Of a stretch of DNA of 64,000 nucleotides, positions 10,682-22,402 are shown piece by piece (positions within the stretch are counted from its first letter, which is position 1; each line of letters opens with the position of its first letter). Source of the DNA: Sipunculus nudus (lineage: Eukaryota > Annelida > Sipuncula > Golfingiida > Sipunculidae); NCBI GenBank assembly GCA_026874595.1, contig CM049314.1, positions 57,956,300 through 58,020,299 of the forward strand, written 5' to 3'. The position numbers and the translations under genes were made by a program. The notes under the pieces are model-generated. The model was not told the DNA's origin. It did not search any database and was given only the letters and a program-made list of their open reading frames with translations.

Positions 10682-11985
10682 TGTTACATGTATATGTTTT
10701 ACAGTGTCGCGTGTATCTGATGTGTTATGCGCAGGGTTTGGCGTTGACATTTTGATTCGTGTAGCGCAGGCATAGGGCGTTGCTATGGCGTTAAGAGACA
10801 CAACGCTCGGTGTAGTCTGTACTGGTTGAACTCTGATGGTAAACACAGCGCTCGCTGTTGTGCTAATCTGGAACTTTCTGGGCTGTTCGCGCTCCACGAG
10901 CGCGTCTTGTTGTGTTCTTTGGGAAGTTTCTAGGCTTTCGGTCAAAATGTTATAAATAGGGGCTATGCTAGAGCCGAGAGGAGGAGAGTGAAAAATTCCA
11001 GCGGATAAGGAAGAGTGTGTGTCAGTTTAGGGACGGACATTTCCGAGAATTGCAGAACCTATAGATATTCTTCTTTGGGATTATTTGGGATTCTTTGAGA
11101 TAACATTAGACTATTCTCCGAGTAGATTTACGAGAACTGTTCATCTGGATTATATGTTTTAAAGGACTGGTGGAGCTGTGAGAATGGTAGTATCCAGATT
11201 CAGAGCAGAGGATTCTCTGGTACTGTAAATTTTGATTGTTTTACTGTGTAATTCTATTGATTAAGTGTCCAGGAGGCTTAATAGTTTAGACATTTATTAG
11301 GCCTTGACCTAGACACATTGTTTACATTACAATGTTAACAGGATTTATCTCAGTGGTTTTTTTGCTATTGTTTTTACATCTTAACATGACAGATTTCAAA
11401 CCTGACGCATATGTTGAAGAACCAGACCCTGGTCAATTTGAACAGTTGACAAAAGATCAGTTGTTGCGTTTGGTACAACACTTAGGGCTAGGTGTGAAAA
11501 AAAGCTTTGAGAAAGCCTGATGAAAAACATTTGCTATAATCATGCAAGATCTAGTTATCATAGGTTTAATTGAAGAGAGTGAAGTGGAAACATCAAGAAA
11601 TGATAGCTTTGCTATGCAGTTAGCATTAAAAAGTTGGAAATGTAACATAAACTAGCATTAAAAGAGAAAGAAAAAGAAAAAGAAATTGAGTTAAAACGAC
11701 TGGAGGTAGAAAGACAAACTAAAACACAGTCTAGATGAATACGCTGATGATGAGTGGGCCATCAAACATCAAATAGTAATGCCAAAAAGCTATCGCAATC
11801 AAATTGATATTTCTCAAGAAAGTTTAATGCAAACCAGAAAAAAAACTACTCAACTATTAAAAAAAATGTTTGACTTTGATTTTGGCATTGCAACATTTTG
11901 AAGTTTATGTTACTTCATCGGTCAAGCCTATCATTGTCTTCAGTGATCACAATCCCCTCACCTTCATGAACAGGTGGAATTGTAA
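10682..11985 (+). mobile_element. Internally deleted Ty3/Gypsy-like LTR retrotransposon
   Basis: Replaces about 600 bp of flank B seen at 31905-32505 in copy 2. It starts TGTTACA with a promoter-like 'ttataaatagggg' near 10950. A gag-type N-terminus begins at ATG 11386 (MTDFKPDAYVEEPDPGQ, then LTKDQLLRLVQHLGL) and runs to a stop at 11518-11520. Shifted frames continue it with a charged helical segment (KEKEKEKEIELKRLEVERQ). Without protease or RT, the sequence then enters an RNase H fragment (LQHFEVYV ... DHNPLTF, about 11887-11975). The middle of pol is deleted. LTR boundaries are not defined; 10682 to about 11330 is the probable 5' LTR plus leader. Confidence 0.7.
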
Positions 11986-12631
11986 AAATCAAGATTGTTG
12001 AGATGGAGTTTTTTTAAGGTCTATTTAACGACTTTTATATTTGGTTCGGGTTTCTGAAGAATCAGAAATTAAAACCAAAAAAAAAAAAAAAAAAAAATTA
12101 GTAATATTATTTGCCGCCAGGTAGGAGCACCTGATCTAGGGTTTGCCATTGGGAGACCAGGTCTAAAAAGCTGTTGGTCACGATGTCCTATTTATATACC
12201 TGATATAGAGTAGTGAATAGTCTGGCTTTCTCTGGTTGGCTCCAGCCATTATGTGATGGAGAATAAAAAAACACGACATTGCATGATGTTTTATAAGTTT
12301 GTTAAAAAGGTTCATGTATTCTGAGTGATTAGAGTTCTTTGAAAATAGTTTTAAGTTGTACAATAAAGTTGAGAGTATTGGTCATTTTTTATGGCCAATC
12401 AATGACATGTTGTCAACATGCTTGTTGGGGACTGCTTGGACTGCTTTCGGCTTCACTGCATTCGGACCAGGTTGGCTGGAAAAGGAGATGCACAAGCTCC
12501 CATTTTCTTAGACTTGTTGGACTGAAAAAAAACTCTCAGGTAAAAAAAGTTGAATATCAGAATTTATTTTTAGAGTTGTGGAAAAGAGGCCCCCTGCCTG
12601 CAGGTTTACCTGCAGCGCAAATGCTCCACAC

Positions 12632-12711
<80 letters not shown>

Positions 12712-13090
12712 TTATCTGTATGTTTTTAAAAATAAATACAGACACGCACATATATATGGGCTTCAGCACGGGGGGGGGGGGGGTAGGGGTACTAGAATGG
12801 GAGGATAAATGTTATAATACCCCCTGCTGTTCAGAGAATAAGATTTACAGACTGGATTTATATACTGGAAATGAAATACGTCAATTATTATAATGAGAGA
12901 CTTTGTTTATATTTCTGCCTTTCTGCTTCACCATATTTTAAAAATCTTATACTTTGATTGCATCAAACTACACCAAGTCGTTAAAGAAGGTTGTAGTACA
13001 CTGTTTCACCAATAGGGAACAGCACTTAAGTCTGAAGGATACCATCATGAATTACTGGAAATGGGGCACTTTTAAAATGTGCCTGTATTA

Positions 13091-13128
<38 letters not shown>

Positions 13129-13135
13129 ATATATC
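11986..13135. repeat. Flank B continuation, distal part
   Basis: Collinear with 32530-33540: the 'tatttgccgccaggtag' and 'ctatttatatacctgatatagag' blocks, a G-run repeat (12765-12845), (TA)n at about 12636-12710 and a CT/TA tract at 13090-13130. The large ORF across 12339-12893 is a chance frame through (TA)n and G-runs. Confidence 0.7.
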
Positions 13136-13790
13136 ATATACAGTTGGTGTATCACTTTGATTTTATATATATACATACATATATATATATATATGTATAT
13201 ATATGTATATTCACAGGTCTTTTTATATAATCCGACTGGGCCTTGGGGTTATAATACCAGTCACAGTTGAACATCTGCTCCATAGGTCAGATCAAAATAT
13301 TGCCTGAATGGAAGTATTTCAAATAAAAACATGTAAAAGTCAGGTTATACTTGTACTGTGATTGAACATATACCTAAATATTGGTTGGTGCAAAACACCT
13401 CTCTATTCTTCAACACCAGCTTTGTCGTGAGAAAGCAATCATTACGTTATTACCCGAGCGCTGTTATGAACAATTTATTCTTCTTTCACCATACAGTGGG
13501 TGAAACTGCGCTGGTTCTATGTGTACGGCAGTCTTGCATATCGTTTCTGAGGACACTTTTAAAGCTGAAGTGATATTTTTGCACATTTGTGATGAAAACG
13601 CCTTTATTTATCACAACATGTAAGTTTACTTGAGATGTGATATCTTTTAGTTATTTTTTTTTATTTCTCTACTATCGATGTCTTAGTATTTTATTTTCTT
13701 ATTCTTCTTTTCATCATTGACATCGGAGAAAAAAGAATGTGATGTCAACAGTCGTAACACTAAAATTACATATGATAGCATGTTGACAAA
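13136..13790. other. Copy-1-specific non-coding stretch
   Basis: No counterpart is recognised behind copies 2-4. It holds a (TA)n-rich start, then ordinary AT-rich sequence with no convincing ORF or repeat signature. Confidence 0.5.
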
Positions 13791-14650
13791 AAAAATACTT
13801 CTTACGATCATCAGGACATGATAGGACTACCGTTCACGTGACAAATGTAAACAGAAGAGCGAGCATGAAGTGGTGACAAATTATCTCGCTTCATACTAGA
13901 ACGCTGCTGAATTTCATAGTATAAATATGTATATTTAATTCAAGTACTGTAGGGGCCTAAAACTGTGAAAGAAACCAAGCGAGAAAGTTTGTTTTAGCGA
14001 GTTAACATAGGGAGAAATCCGAGTCGAGCGGCAATCAGCTGATCAGCCACAAGAAGCCATCACGTCGAATAGCAACCATGGAACCGGCAAACATAAAATT
14101 GATAACTTGCACATGTAAGAGAAGAAACGCTGGAGGCAAGAATAAGCGCCCTGGAAATGGACAATGACCCACATACGAGAAAAACTGAATTGGTTCAAGC
14201 TGAAGTAAGACTTGGCAATAGTCCATGAAGCCGGCTCCAGCAAATAGCCTGACAAACGAATTGAATATTAAGAAAATAAAGAAAAAAACAAGCTCCACAC
14301 CCTACCGGAAATTCACGAGGAAACCAAAACAAGCCTCAAAACAAGAGTGACAGAGGTTTTGAAACATAAAAACAAACATCTTGATTCAGACCATGTACAA
14401 AAAGCGTATTGGTTCGAAACAAAACAGCAGCCAGCATTAAGTTAAGGCCGAAGCGACCCAAAAAGGGGATCGACTGTGTTGGTCACACTGTCAGCCGAAG
14501 AGCTCGTTGACGGGATATTAAAACATGGAAACAGCACTAAAATCCTAAAAACAGGTAAATACAGAGTTGTTGACGATGTCTGTAAATATACACACGAGAA
14601 AAGAAGGGGCGACCATAGAAACCGGGCTTCAGCCTAACGCCGGTACCGAT
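13790..14650 (+). other. Possible decayed LINE ORF1-like region
   Basis: Less AT-rich than its surroundings. Plus-strand frames broken by stops give charged protein-like stretches such as 'VTEVLKHKNKHLDSDHVQKA' and 'KTGKYRVVDDVCKYTHEKRR'. They resemble the basic ORF1 region of a non-LTR element, but no signature motif is intact. It could instead be an old host exon set. Confidence 0.25.
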
Positions 14651-15449
14651 CATAAGATATGCATGAAGTCATACCTATATTGTTCAATAGAACATATTTA
14701 GTCAACAACGTGTATATCAAAACATGCAGGTCTACCTCGTTCGCAATAATTTAGTATCCACCCACGCTATAAGTACTGGGAAGTATGTCGTCAACATTAC
14801 CAAATGTTTACGTGCGACTCCATGTAACCCCGTGTGCACAAGGTATACCTACCTCAAGCACATTTCTTTTAAGGGGGTGGATTATAGCGTGGGTGTGAGG
14901 GCGCTAGCCCCCATTTCATTTTGATTCTTATTTTGAAATATTCGCATTATATTTATTTTCATGTACACTTTTTTAACCTTTATACAGAGATACATTTCAA
15001 CAGTCATTTAAAATTTCATTTGAAAGGTACATCACATGCAAGATGTATGGGGCAATTCATGTGCAAAAAGGTATATCGGGTTTGTTAAATTATCATATTT
15101 GTACTTGCTGATACATTTTTTTGCTATAAAAATATATTCGTTTATAATGTCTATGTGATGTTGTGTAAGTATTTCTGTTTTCTTTTACCCTAGCATTGTT
15201 TCTCTTTCTATTAGTGTTATCCTTTTACATAGTTTAACACATCTGTCTTAGTTTCACACAGTGAAAGACGAAATGTCCCACAAATTCTATTTCACTGCAA
15301 TAGAAACACCTGTTTGTTTCAGTCACACCACATTTTGGCAACATGATACGGGTAGGTTAGATGTTGAGGACGATTTTCCACTGTAAGACTCTTAATCTGG
15401 TTTCTTTAGTACAACTGTATATGTTTTTCCATAAAGTACTTCTCCAATT
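14651..15449. other. Non-coding stretch
   Basis: AT-rich sequence with only short ORFs. A 66-aa frame at 14724-14924 shows no recognisable motif. No repeat counterpart was found in the window. Confidence 0.4.
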
Positions 15450-17880
15450 ATAATTTTTATATTTTTTGGTTCAAGAACTTTTGAATTTGGGGATTTAGGT
15501 CATCATTCAATAAAGATATTCTTATAGATCTCGGGGTCCAGTTACTAATTTCTTTATCTCTTAATAGAATAGCTGAATTTAGCGCCACCTGGAGGCTAAA
15601 TGAGCTATGCAAGACATCTGTCTTCACTACGTTATATTTCTGCTTGACCCACACCCCTTTTTCTGCACTATCTCATCAGATGATAAAATCTGTCCGTTTT
15701 GAAATATATCTTCAATGTAAATAATATTTTCTTTAATCCAGTCTCTGAAGAACATAACCGATTATTTATGAGTAAATGCCTTATTTTTCCATATAACCCT
15801 CGATCCATGATCATTTTCTCACATTATACTAGCTTTAGTTAATATTAGGCATGTGTTCCATCAATTTCTGTAGAAATTTTATTTTATTGGGTGTGTCCCT
15901 TTCATATTAATGGGTTTGATACTACTTTGAAATACAGAGAGATTGTTTCTCATTTTACCAAAGTAGTATAACGGAATGTTTTTCTTAGTTGTTTTATCTT
16001 TGCTCAATAATAATATTACCCATTTTTGGAGTAGGGCATGTTTTATATCTTTTGCGTTTATACCTCCAGAGTCCACCAATTTCATAATCAGATGACATTA
16101 TTTTCCGTTCTACTTTTTCATATGCCCTTTTGTTACTGATTTTTTTTTCTGCCAAATAAATTTGAAAATCATTTTATTAATGGTATTTATAACCTTTTTA
16201 GGCATATACAAAGCTTGCATAATGCATACCATCTGGGATATAAGAAATTTTTTCACAAAAATTATTTTCCCTACCATCGAGAGATTTCTCTTTTCCCATT
16301 TCCTAATTTCTTCAAATATTATTTTACTCGAAGCTCCCAGTTGGTTTTTAATATCAGATGCCGGCTAACAGCTGCCAAATTTGACTACTTAAATTTTGAT
16401 TTCACAGTTTGGATAGAAATTCCATTTAATTTCTTCATATTTTTCTTGTTTACGTTTTAAGATCCCTACCCATATAGCTTCCGTTTTATTTGGTTTTAAC
16501 GCCGTTCTAGAGACTTCTGTAAATTTCTTAATTTGTCTTAAGCATAATCTGATATCTGCTTGATCTCTCATGAACAAATTAACATCATCAGCATACAATG
16601 CATTTTTAACATTGTTCACCGAGTAATAGGTCAACGGTAATTTAATACCTTTTATTTCAGTTGTCTGTCTGATTTAAATTGCTATCAGTTCCAGGCCAAG
16701 AACAAAAAAAAAAAAACCAGGAGAGAAAACACACACCCCTGTCGGACCTAACCATGAACTTGAAACATTTGAAAAAGCCAGCCGTTGAGAGATATACAGT
16801 TTTCACTGCCATTGAATAAAACTGACACCCAATGCATGAACTGCCAACCGAAACCTAATATCTTCATTGTCTCGAGTACATTTGTATATACTCTTTGTTA
16901 ATCGAATCAAAGACGCTTTTAAAATCTAGCGTTATTACAGCACCAGAAATATTTTGTTTGCGTTATTTATGACATCGTCCATTTGTCGGAAAATTGTAAC
17001 AATGTTGCGAACTCTAATAAAACCCACGTGGTCTCGATTTACTATATCACTGATTACGGACTGCAACCTCATAGCGAGCACTTTCGCCAATATTTTATAA
17101 TCGGTGTTGCAGAATTACACAATTCACCCTTTGGTTATTTTTCCCTTTATTCAGTAAATTAACAACCCCTCCCCTTTTTTTGTAGTGAAAATAACATTCC
17201 TGTTTTATATGCAGAGTTAACAGAAAAAGCACTAGGTATTTCACAGGTGGCCAAACAAATTATAAAAAAAATCCGTTGTAAGTCCATGTAATCCCAGACT
17301 TTATCCTGTTTCATTTTTCTTAAGGCACTTGCAACTTCAGCCGAGAAAACGAGACCTTCACATTTCCCTTTCTTTCTTCATTAAGCCTTGGAATTATAAG
17401 GCCATCTTTAAATGAATTACTCTTGTAATTAAGTGGCCTGACTTCTCGTTCACTGTTATCTTTGCCTGATACAATGTCCAGAGAGTTAGCCATTACTGAA
17501 TTAAAATCTCCTAACACTGCTATATAATCAGAGTCAGTTTCCTTAGATGCTATATTATCCTGTATTCTACGTAAGAATTCGACATTTTCTTTATTTTCAC
17601 AGGGCGCATATATATTAAATATTTTTCTCATCTGCCTATTTTTCTTGGAAGCATGCGATATTTATTTTGTTGCGTTTAATTTCGTTTATAATTGTGTTTC
17701 TTCTTATTTTGTTATATCTCAAACCATGACAATTTAAAATTACACTTACAACTGCAGTCCACGTATTAAACAAGACCGTATAACTTTAATGCAAAGTCCG
17801 TACCAACAGGCAATGTTAGAGAAACGAAGCGTACAGCCGCTAAGCTGGCGAATCCTGAATCAAATTTAGTTTCTGTTCTT
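15450..17880 (-). mobile_element. Tx1/L1-like LINE remnant, minus strand, behind copy 1
   Basis: Read on the minus strand, 17631-17320 is apurinic-type endonuclease (IYAPCENKENVEFLRRIQDN, then YIAVLGDFNSVM). RT follows around 17000-17120 in broken frames, and 16634-16389 carries the RT active-site loop (NALYADDVNLFMRDQADIRL) with the thumb. Frames at 16085-15457 give the C-terminal region typical of L1/Tx1 elements. Many frameshifts make it dead. It is homologous to 33730-37080 in the same orientation. Its 5' part is cut off at about 17880, where a DNA transposon begins. Confidence 0.85.
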
Positions 17881-17885
17881 ATATT

Positions 17886-19076
17886 ATGAATGAAACTGGT
17901 AATGTAGTCTTAAGTCCAATAGCTGTATTCTGTCTTTGCAACCTGCAGGGACGTAGATTATTTAGACGTTGTTGGCCTCCAGACACTTGTGGACCTCTTC
18001 TTTCTGGTAGGCCTCGTAACATCACAAATCACCAGGGCTGTCTGTTTTGGTTCCCCCAGCACTTAGCGTTGATGCGTCATTTACGGCACGAGGATTTTCT
18101 CGACAAATTCCACCATGGTCTAAGAAGTGCTCCAGTGATCGGGTGAGCATGTTACGTTACAGTTACCTGGGAATGGGGCTGTAAGTAAACATCTGTTTGT
18201 TTTGCCGGCGTAGATGAGCTGGGGCAGTAAAAGTGCGCCCGTTTATGTCACAGACAAGAGGAGGAGGATCTGCTGTTTGCCATCTTTCCCCGCTATGGTC
18301 ACCTACCTGTGGCACCTCTTTCTCTATTGTCCAATCTCCTCCAGGTTTGAGCTGGCAGCCTGTACGGTCAAAGTTGATGAAAAGCTCATCAGTAAATATC
18401 GCCATCCTTTGTCGCTTTATCAATGCGCTGGAGGTATTCTGCCTTGATGGAGTCGAAATCGCTTGGTAGGTGTTTGACGTCCTTAGTTCCCTTCCGCTGA
18501 ACAAATCCGATACGGCGCAGCACCGTCCGGACCCAGCTCTATGTGATGACAATGGGGCCTCCGTTACAAGCCAGCCGGGATGGTGCTTCTTTGCGGACTA
18601 TTCCATCAGCTGCGGCTATAACCAATTTCGATGTGACGGCAGCACCATTATTAGGACATGCATTGATGTAACGTTGCACTTTAACATTCAGATCTCCGAG
18701 CATCAGGTGTTGTCCTCGCAGGCTGCGTTGAAGGGTAGTTGGCTTACTGTAGAGCTGTTTTTTCACCTTGACGTAGCGGTCACGAATGATGCGCACGGTA
18801 GTCCCTGAAAGCCTTTCCCCCAAAAATCTGTGAACATGTTCTCTCAGTTTTGGCTACACCGATCTCGACTGCAGACCGTCCAATTTTGACTCTGTCACCG
18901 GCTGAGTAGTGTCCGCTTGCTGGTAGATGTGACAAACTCGCTGGACTCGACAGCGTTGTTTGCAGCCTCGAACAGGAGAGCACCCTGTTTTGTGTCGCAG
19001 TCCTGTGGATTTGGCAGGCATGACGAATTTGGTCGTTTACTGGCTTTGGGGATTTCAGCCAATTCAGGAGAGACAT
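17886..19076 (-). pseudogene. Pogo-like DDE transposase, degenerate
   Basis: Minus-strand frames in order: N-terminal helix-turn-helix-type region (DRVKIGRSAVEIGVAKTER, 19076-18780), linker (TTVRIIRDRYVKVKKQL ... LVIAAADGIV, 18823-18539), then the catalytic domain with a first-Asp motif (LFINFDRTGCQL ... GGDWTIEKE, in 18552-18163). From about 18146 to 17886 the last part reads DHWST, FVEKILVP and QTALVICDV. Four or more frameshifts separate the parts. The order matches the DDE_1 family of mollusc pogo/Tigger-like transposases of roughly 400 or more residues. The element sits at the break of the Tx1-like LINE, so it probably inserted into it. I did not define its terminal repeats. Confidence 0.75.
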
Positions 19077-20042
19077 CGTAGGCTATCTAGCAGAGATTTA
19101 GGCTGTAAACAAATGACGTAGTACAAAGTTGATCGAAGTATGACTGACCAGGGCTATCGGGGGATGTATTTATATTAAAGGGCCGTGCAGGTAGTCTCTG
19201 GTACAAGTGATTGTGACAAAACACCCCGAAAAGAGCACATCTTTGCAATGATTGCAGGGGTGGGGGGGGGGGTTCATAGTGGGGTTCCTTTATTGTCTTC
19301 GTTTTTAATATTGTGGGTTTCTCGGGATGCACGAGGGTTCCGATCAACAGTAAAGCACTGGGCTTCCTTGGGGTTTCACTGAGTTTCTTTGACCTGTTTA
19401 TCCATTCGTGCACACGTTAGGGTGTAGGTGTCCCTCACAAATTAATCACTAGGACAAACACGGGATGAAACTACCACGGCCGAAAGGTAAGTTTTGTGTG
19501 GACGATATTATGAATTTAGATAGCAGCTGTCGACGTAAAATCATAATAATGTTATAAATATTTGACGTACTTCTGATTAATTTACATCCTCATTTCTGTT
19601 ATTCATTAACTGTTGTTATTAATTATTTCTCGTAAAGTACAATTAAAGAATAAGGGGACGATAAGCTTAGGAGGATAAATGGATCAGCACGCGCACATCA
19701 CGGCTAATTAATCTCTGTATAGAAGGCACAGAGGAAGCGGGCGTTCCTTGTTTGTACAACACTTATGTAATGATTGCGCGGGAAGCACATAGTGTAATCT
19801 GGTAATACGTAACTAAATTGAATTGCCGATGTATATGCCGATAATAAGCTCTTTTCTAAAGTATGTACATGAAGATTTATTAACCACAACTTATAAAAAT
19901 TTTCAGTCTCTTTCCACGAATTCAAAAACCACACGATATGCTTTGATCACATAAACCACGAAATTTTAAGCCGTGAAAATATCTGAATTTACAGTATATA
20001 TATAAGTTATAAGTGGTATAGCCGTGTTAGTCTGTAGTTAAA
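19077..20042. other. Unassigned stretch between transposase and inverted repeat
   Basis: The proximal part (to about 19500) is likely the 5' side of the minus-strand transposon, with a G-run at 19257. The rest is AT-rich with no recognisable gene. A 108-aa proline-rich minus-strand ORF (19087-19413) has no motif I know. Confidence 0.4.
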
Positions 20043-20157
20043 GCAAAAGTTAAGATAAACAGTGACGCCTTTTAGATAGACTAACTAGTTTATTAATAAA
20101 CTAGTTAATAAACTAGTTAGTCTATCTAAAAGCCGTCACTGTTTATCTTAACTTTCG

Positions 20158-20158
<1 letters not shown>
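20043..20158. repeat. Near-perfect inverted repeat, 50-bp arms
   Basis: Arms 20043-20092 and 20109-20158 are reverse complements with about two mismatches, separated by 16 bp. The arm contains 'ttaagataaacagtgac' and 'tagatagactaactag'. The flanking 'ggtatagccgtgttagtctg' (about 20013-20035) resembles ends of known MITE-type repeats. It abuts a (TA)n tract. Probably a foldback/MITE remnant. Confidence 0.85.

Positions 20159-20206
<48 letters not shown>
20158..20206. repeat. (TA)n microsatellite at the start of flank C
   Basis: Uninterrupted TA repeat immediately after the inverted repeat. The following 'tatgattctccttattatat' matches 37386 on, marking the start of the duplicated C flank. Confidence 0.95.
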
Positions 20207-20208
<2 letters not shown>

Positions 20209-21290
20209 GATTCTCCTTATTATATACTTTTTAAATGAAATATACATATCTTCGTATTATTAAAAGTTTTTATATATATATTACTTTTTATATTTATGTT
20301 TTTTTAATTTTTCAAATATTTTTCATTTGTTATACTTGCTTTATCTATTTCTTATTGCGCACCACGCTTGACTTGAACAAATATATGTATGTACATCACT
20401 CACCTCTCCACCATTTTATGCTTTCCCTACCTTAACTGCGACTATAATGTTAAGTTAATCCTCCTTCACATCCTTTTGTTTCCACCTACCGGTACTCGCT
20501 GTCTGTTATACCTTTTTCCTTGTCACTTTAACCTCATTGTATCCACATCTCTCTCTATTTTGGAAAGGACGTTTGAAGACACTCCGTTCATTTCAACAAA
20601 TCTCATCCGACCTTAGTCAGAACATAGTTCTTTGTTATTAATATATTTCTTAATTATTCTTCATAATAACATTTTTCTTTTTCCATTCAGCACCACATTT
20701 TTATTCTCATTATCTTCCTATCATTATCACTCCCTTTCAACCCTCCTTTTACACGTTTGTTTCCCAAACTTACTTTTTCAAATCGAAAGATCTTTTAACC
20801 TCAATGTCACCTACGACTCTATCGGGAATGTCCGCCCCTCCCGTGTTACACAAAATTAGTACCTATACAGTCCAATAGGGGTCGCAACCGGTTCTAATTA
20901 CGTCACCACATTTTCCATGTGCTTTCACATGGGATTTCACTGACAATAGAGTTAAATACCCCACTTTTCGCTTGCTTGCAATTTGCCTTCGTGACTCAGT
21001 TGGTTACGCAGACGGCTTCTGGGCATACGGTCGGTGGTTCGAGTCTCCTTCTGTCTTGATATTATTGTTATTGATATATCACGTTATGCTCTATATACCA
21101 ATGAGTCATGTCTCTATTCAATTCCAGATTAGCAACTTCAGGGTTACGCTAACAATGGTGATCAGGGAGTTTAGAAATGACATAGATATATACGCCTTAA
21201 CGAAATATACGTTTCCCCCGAAAAAAAAACTAAAACCCAAGTTTTACTCTATCCATATCAATTATATCGCCCTCTTTAGCTAGTTCCTTG
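20207..21290. repeat. Distal part of upstream flank C, copy 2
   Basis: Pyrimidine-rich non-coding sequence collinear with 37386-38240 (for example 'catcactcacctctccacca' versus the copy-3 form). It includes a hairpin and tRNA-like boxes, listed separately. The several ORFs here are not conserved in frame. Confidence 0.65.
20913..21050 (+). repeat. tRNA-like SINE module with hairpin, copy 2
   Basis: An A-box-like 'gactcagttggttacgca' (20992-21009) and a B-box 'ggttcgagtct' (21036-21046) are correctly spaced for RNA polymerase III. About 60 bp upstream is a hairpin (20914-20933, ccatgtg/cacatgg with a 4-nt loop). The cloverleaf does not fold: D and anticodon stems fail and the T stem is poor. 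I therefore call it a tRNA-derived SINE or tRNA relic, not a tRNA gene. Confidence 0.5.
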
Positions 21291-21508
21291 AACCAAGATG
21301 AAGCAAGCGTACTATAGTCGCTCCCAAATCAGATATAACGCAACCTCAGCACGCCAGGAAATACCTATTATTTATACCGGTATGTCATTCATTCATGAAG
21401 TTTTTATCATTGAAGTGACTCGGACATTTATTTTCAAGAATATACATCAGAGAATGATGGAATATCAAAAGAATTGTACTTTAGTATTTTTAATGAATTA
21501 GGTTTAAA
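21291..21508. other. Short non-coding stretch before LINE remnant
   Basis: A 67-aa ORF (21298-21501) is present but has no recognised motif. It may be LINE-derived, since the following segment is. Confidence 0.3.
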
Positions 21509-22402
21509 ATGACTGCTGGTTTAAATGAAGGGTGTCAATCAGGGAGAGTTATCAGAGAGCAAAAACAAAAAGTAATTAAGCTTTTAGAAAAACCAGGTAA
21601 GAACAAAAGATATATAGAATCCTTGAGACCAATAAGCTTAATAATTGTTGACTGTAAGGTGTTATGTAAAATTCTTGTTTCACAATTGCGTAAGGTTTTG
21701 CAAAACTTGGTCCACTAAGTTCAGAATGCTTTTGTTCTAAATATGTTTATGATATATTGATGGAACAAAAATCAACTGCAACCTCTTCATTGGTCCAATT
21801 AAGAGATACAATACAGGATGATAATATCAACTGGGAGAGTTACTTTGGAGCCACCCAAATAATGTCATGTGATATGTTCTCAGAGGAATTCTTATTTAAA
21901 ATACTCTACAACTATTAACCAACCAACAGTTTACTATACAATTGAATTTTAGTTGATAGTTGCCGATGTTCTTATTGCTTCATAAATTTTGAGACCAAGG
22001 AACACATATTTTTATGAATGTTTTGTAACAAAAAGTCTGTATTTTAGAATTGTGGATTTGATGAAAACAAATGGAGTGATAATGCCACCATTAACCTTGT
22101 CCACAGTATTGTATAGAATGTTTTCAATTAAGAATAACCTTTTAAATCAGGTGCTCCTTACATTTAAAATGTGTGTATATCAAAGTAAAAAGGAATATGA
22201 TCAGAACACAAGCAATTTAATGCCAGAATTTTTAAGGAGGTTGAAATATATAGAAGAAATTGAACTTATAAAAATAAAACAGAAATATAAGATTACTGCA
22301 CATTTGGAAAAATGGGAAAAAATAAGGAAAAAAATTAAAAAATACAGCAGCATTGTAGATTTAGTATTGCAAGAAAAATCAAGGGGAAAATATGTTCTGT
22401 AA
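21509..22402 (+). mobile_element. L1-like LINE remnant, plus strand, flank C of copy 2
   Basis: Frame 21509-21718 is an RT finger/palm segment (QKVIKLLEKPGKNKRYIESL, then RPISLI and VDCKVLCKILVSQL). The sequence then skips to the C-terminal region (frame 21989-22402: FYECFVTKSLYFRIVDLM and a lysine-rich end). The latter aligns with 40202-40600 in flank C of copy 3. The active-site block is deleted. It is a non-functional relic shared by both C flanks, so at least part of it predates the C duplication. Confidence 0.8.

Noticed and set aside
12339..12893. 184-aa ORF through (TA)n
   Set aside because: Most of it is a translated microsatellite and G-run; it is not conserved in the duplicate at 32800-33300.
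14035..14298. Minus-strand hydrophobic ORFs
   Set aside because: Opposite strand of a basic protein-like region; hydrophobicity is the usual reflection of lysine-rich codons.
20985..21055. Possible genuine tRNA gene
   Set aside because: The A and B boxes are good but D, anticodon and T stems do not pair; treated as SINE-like.
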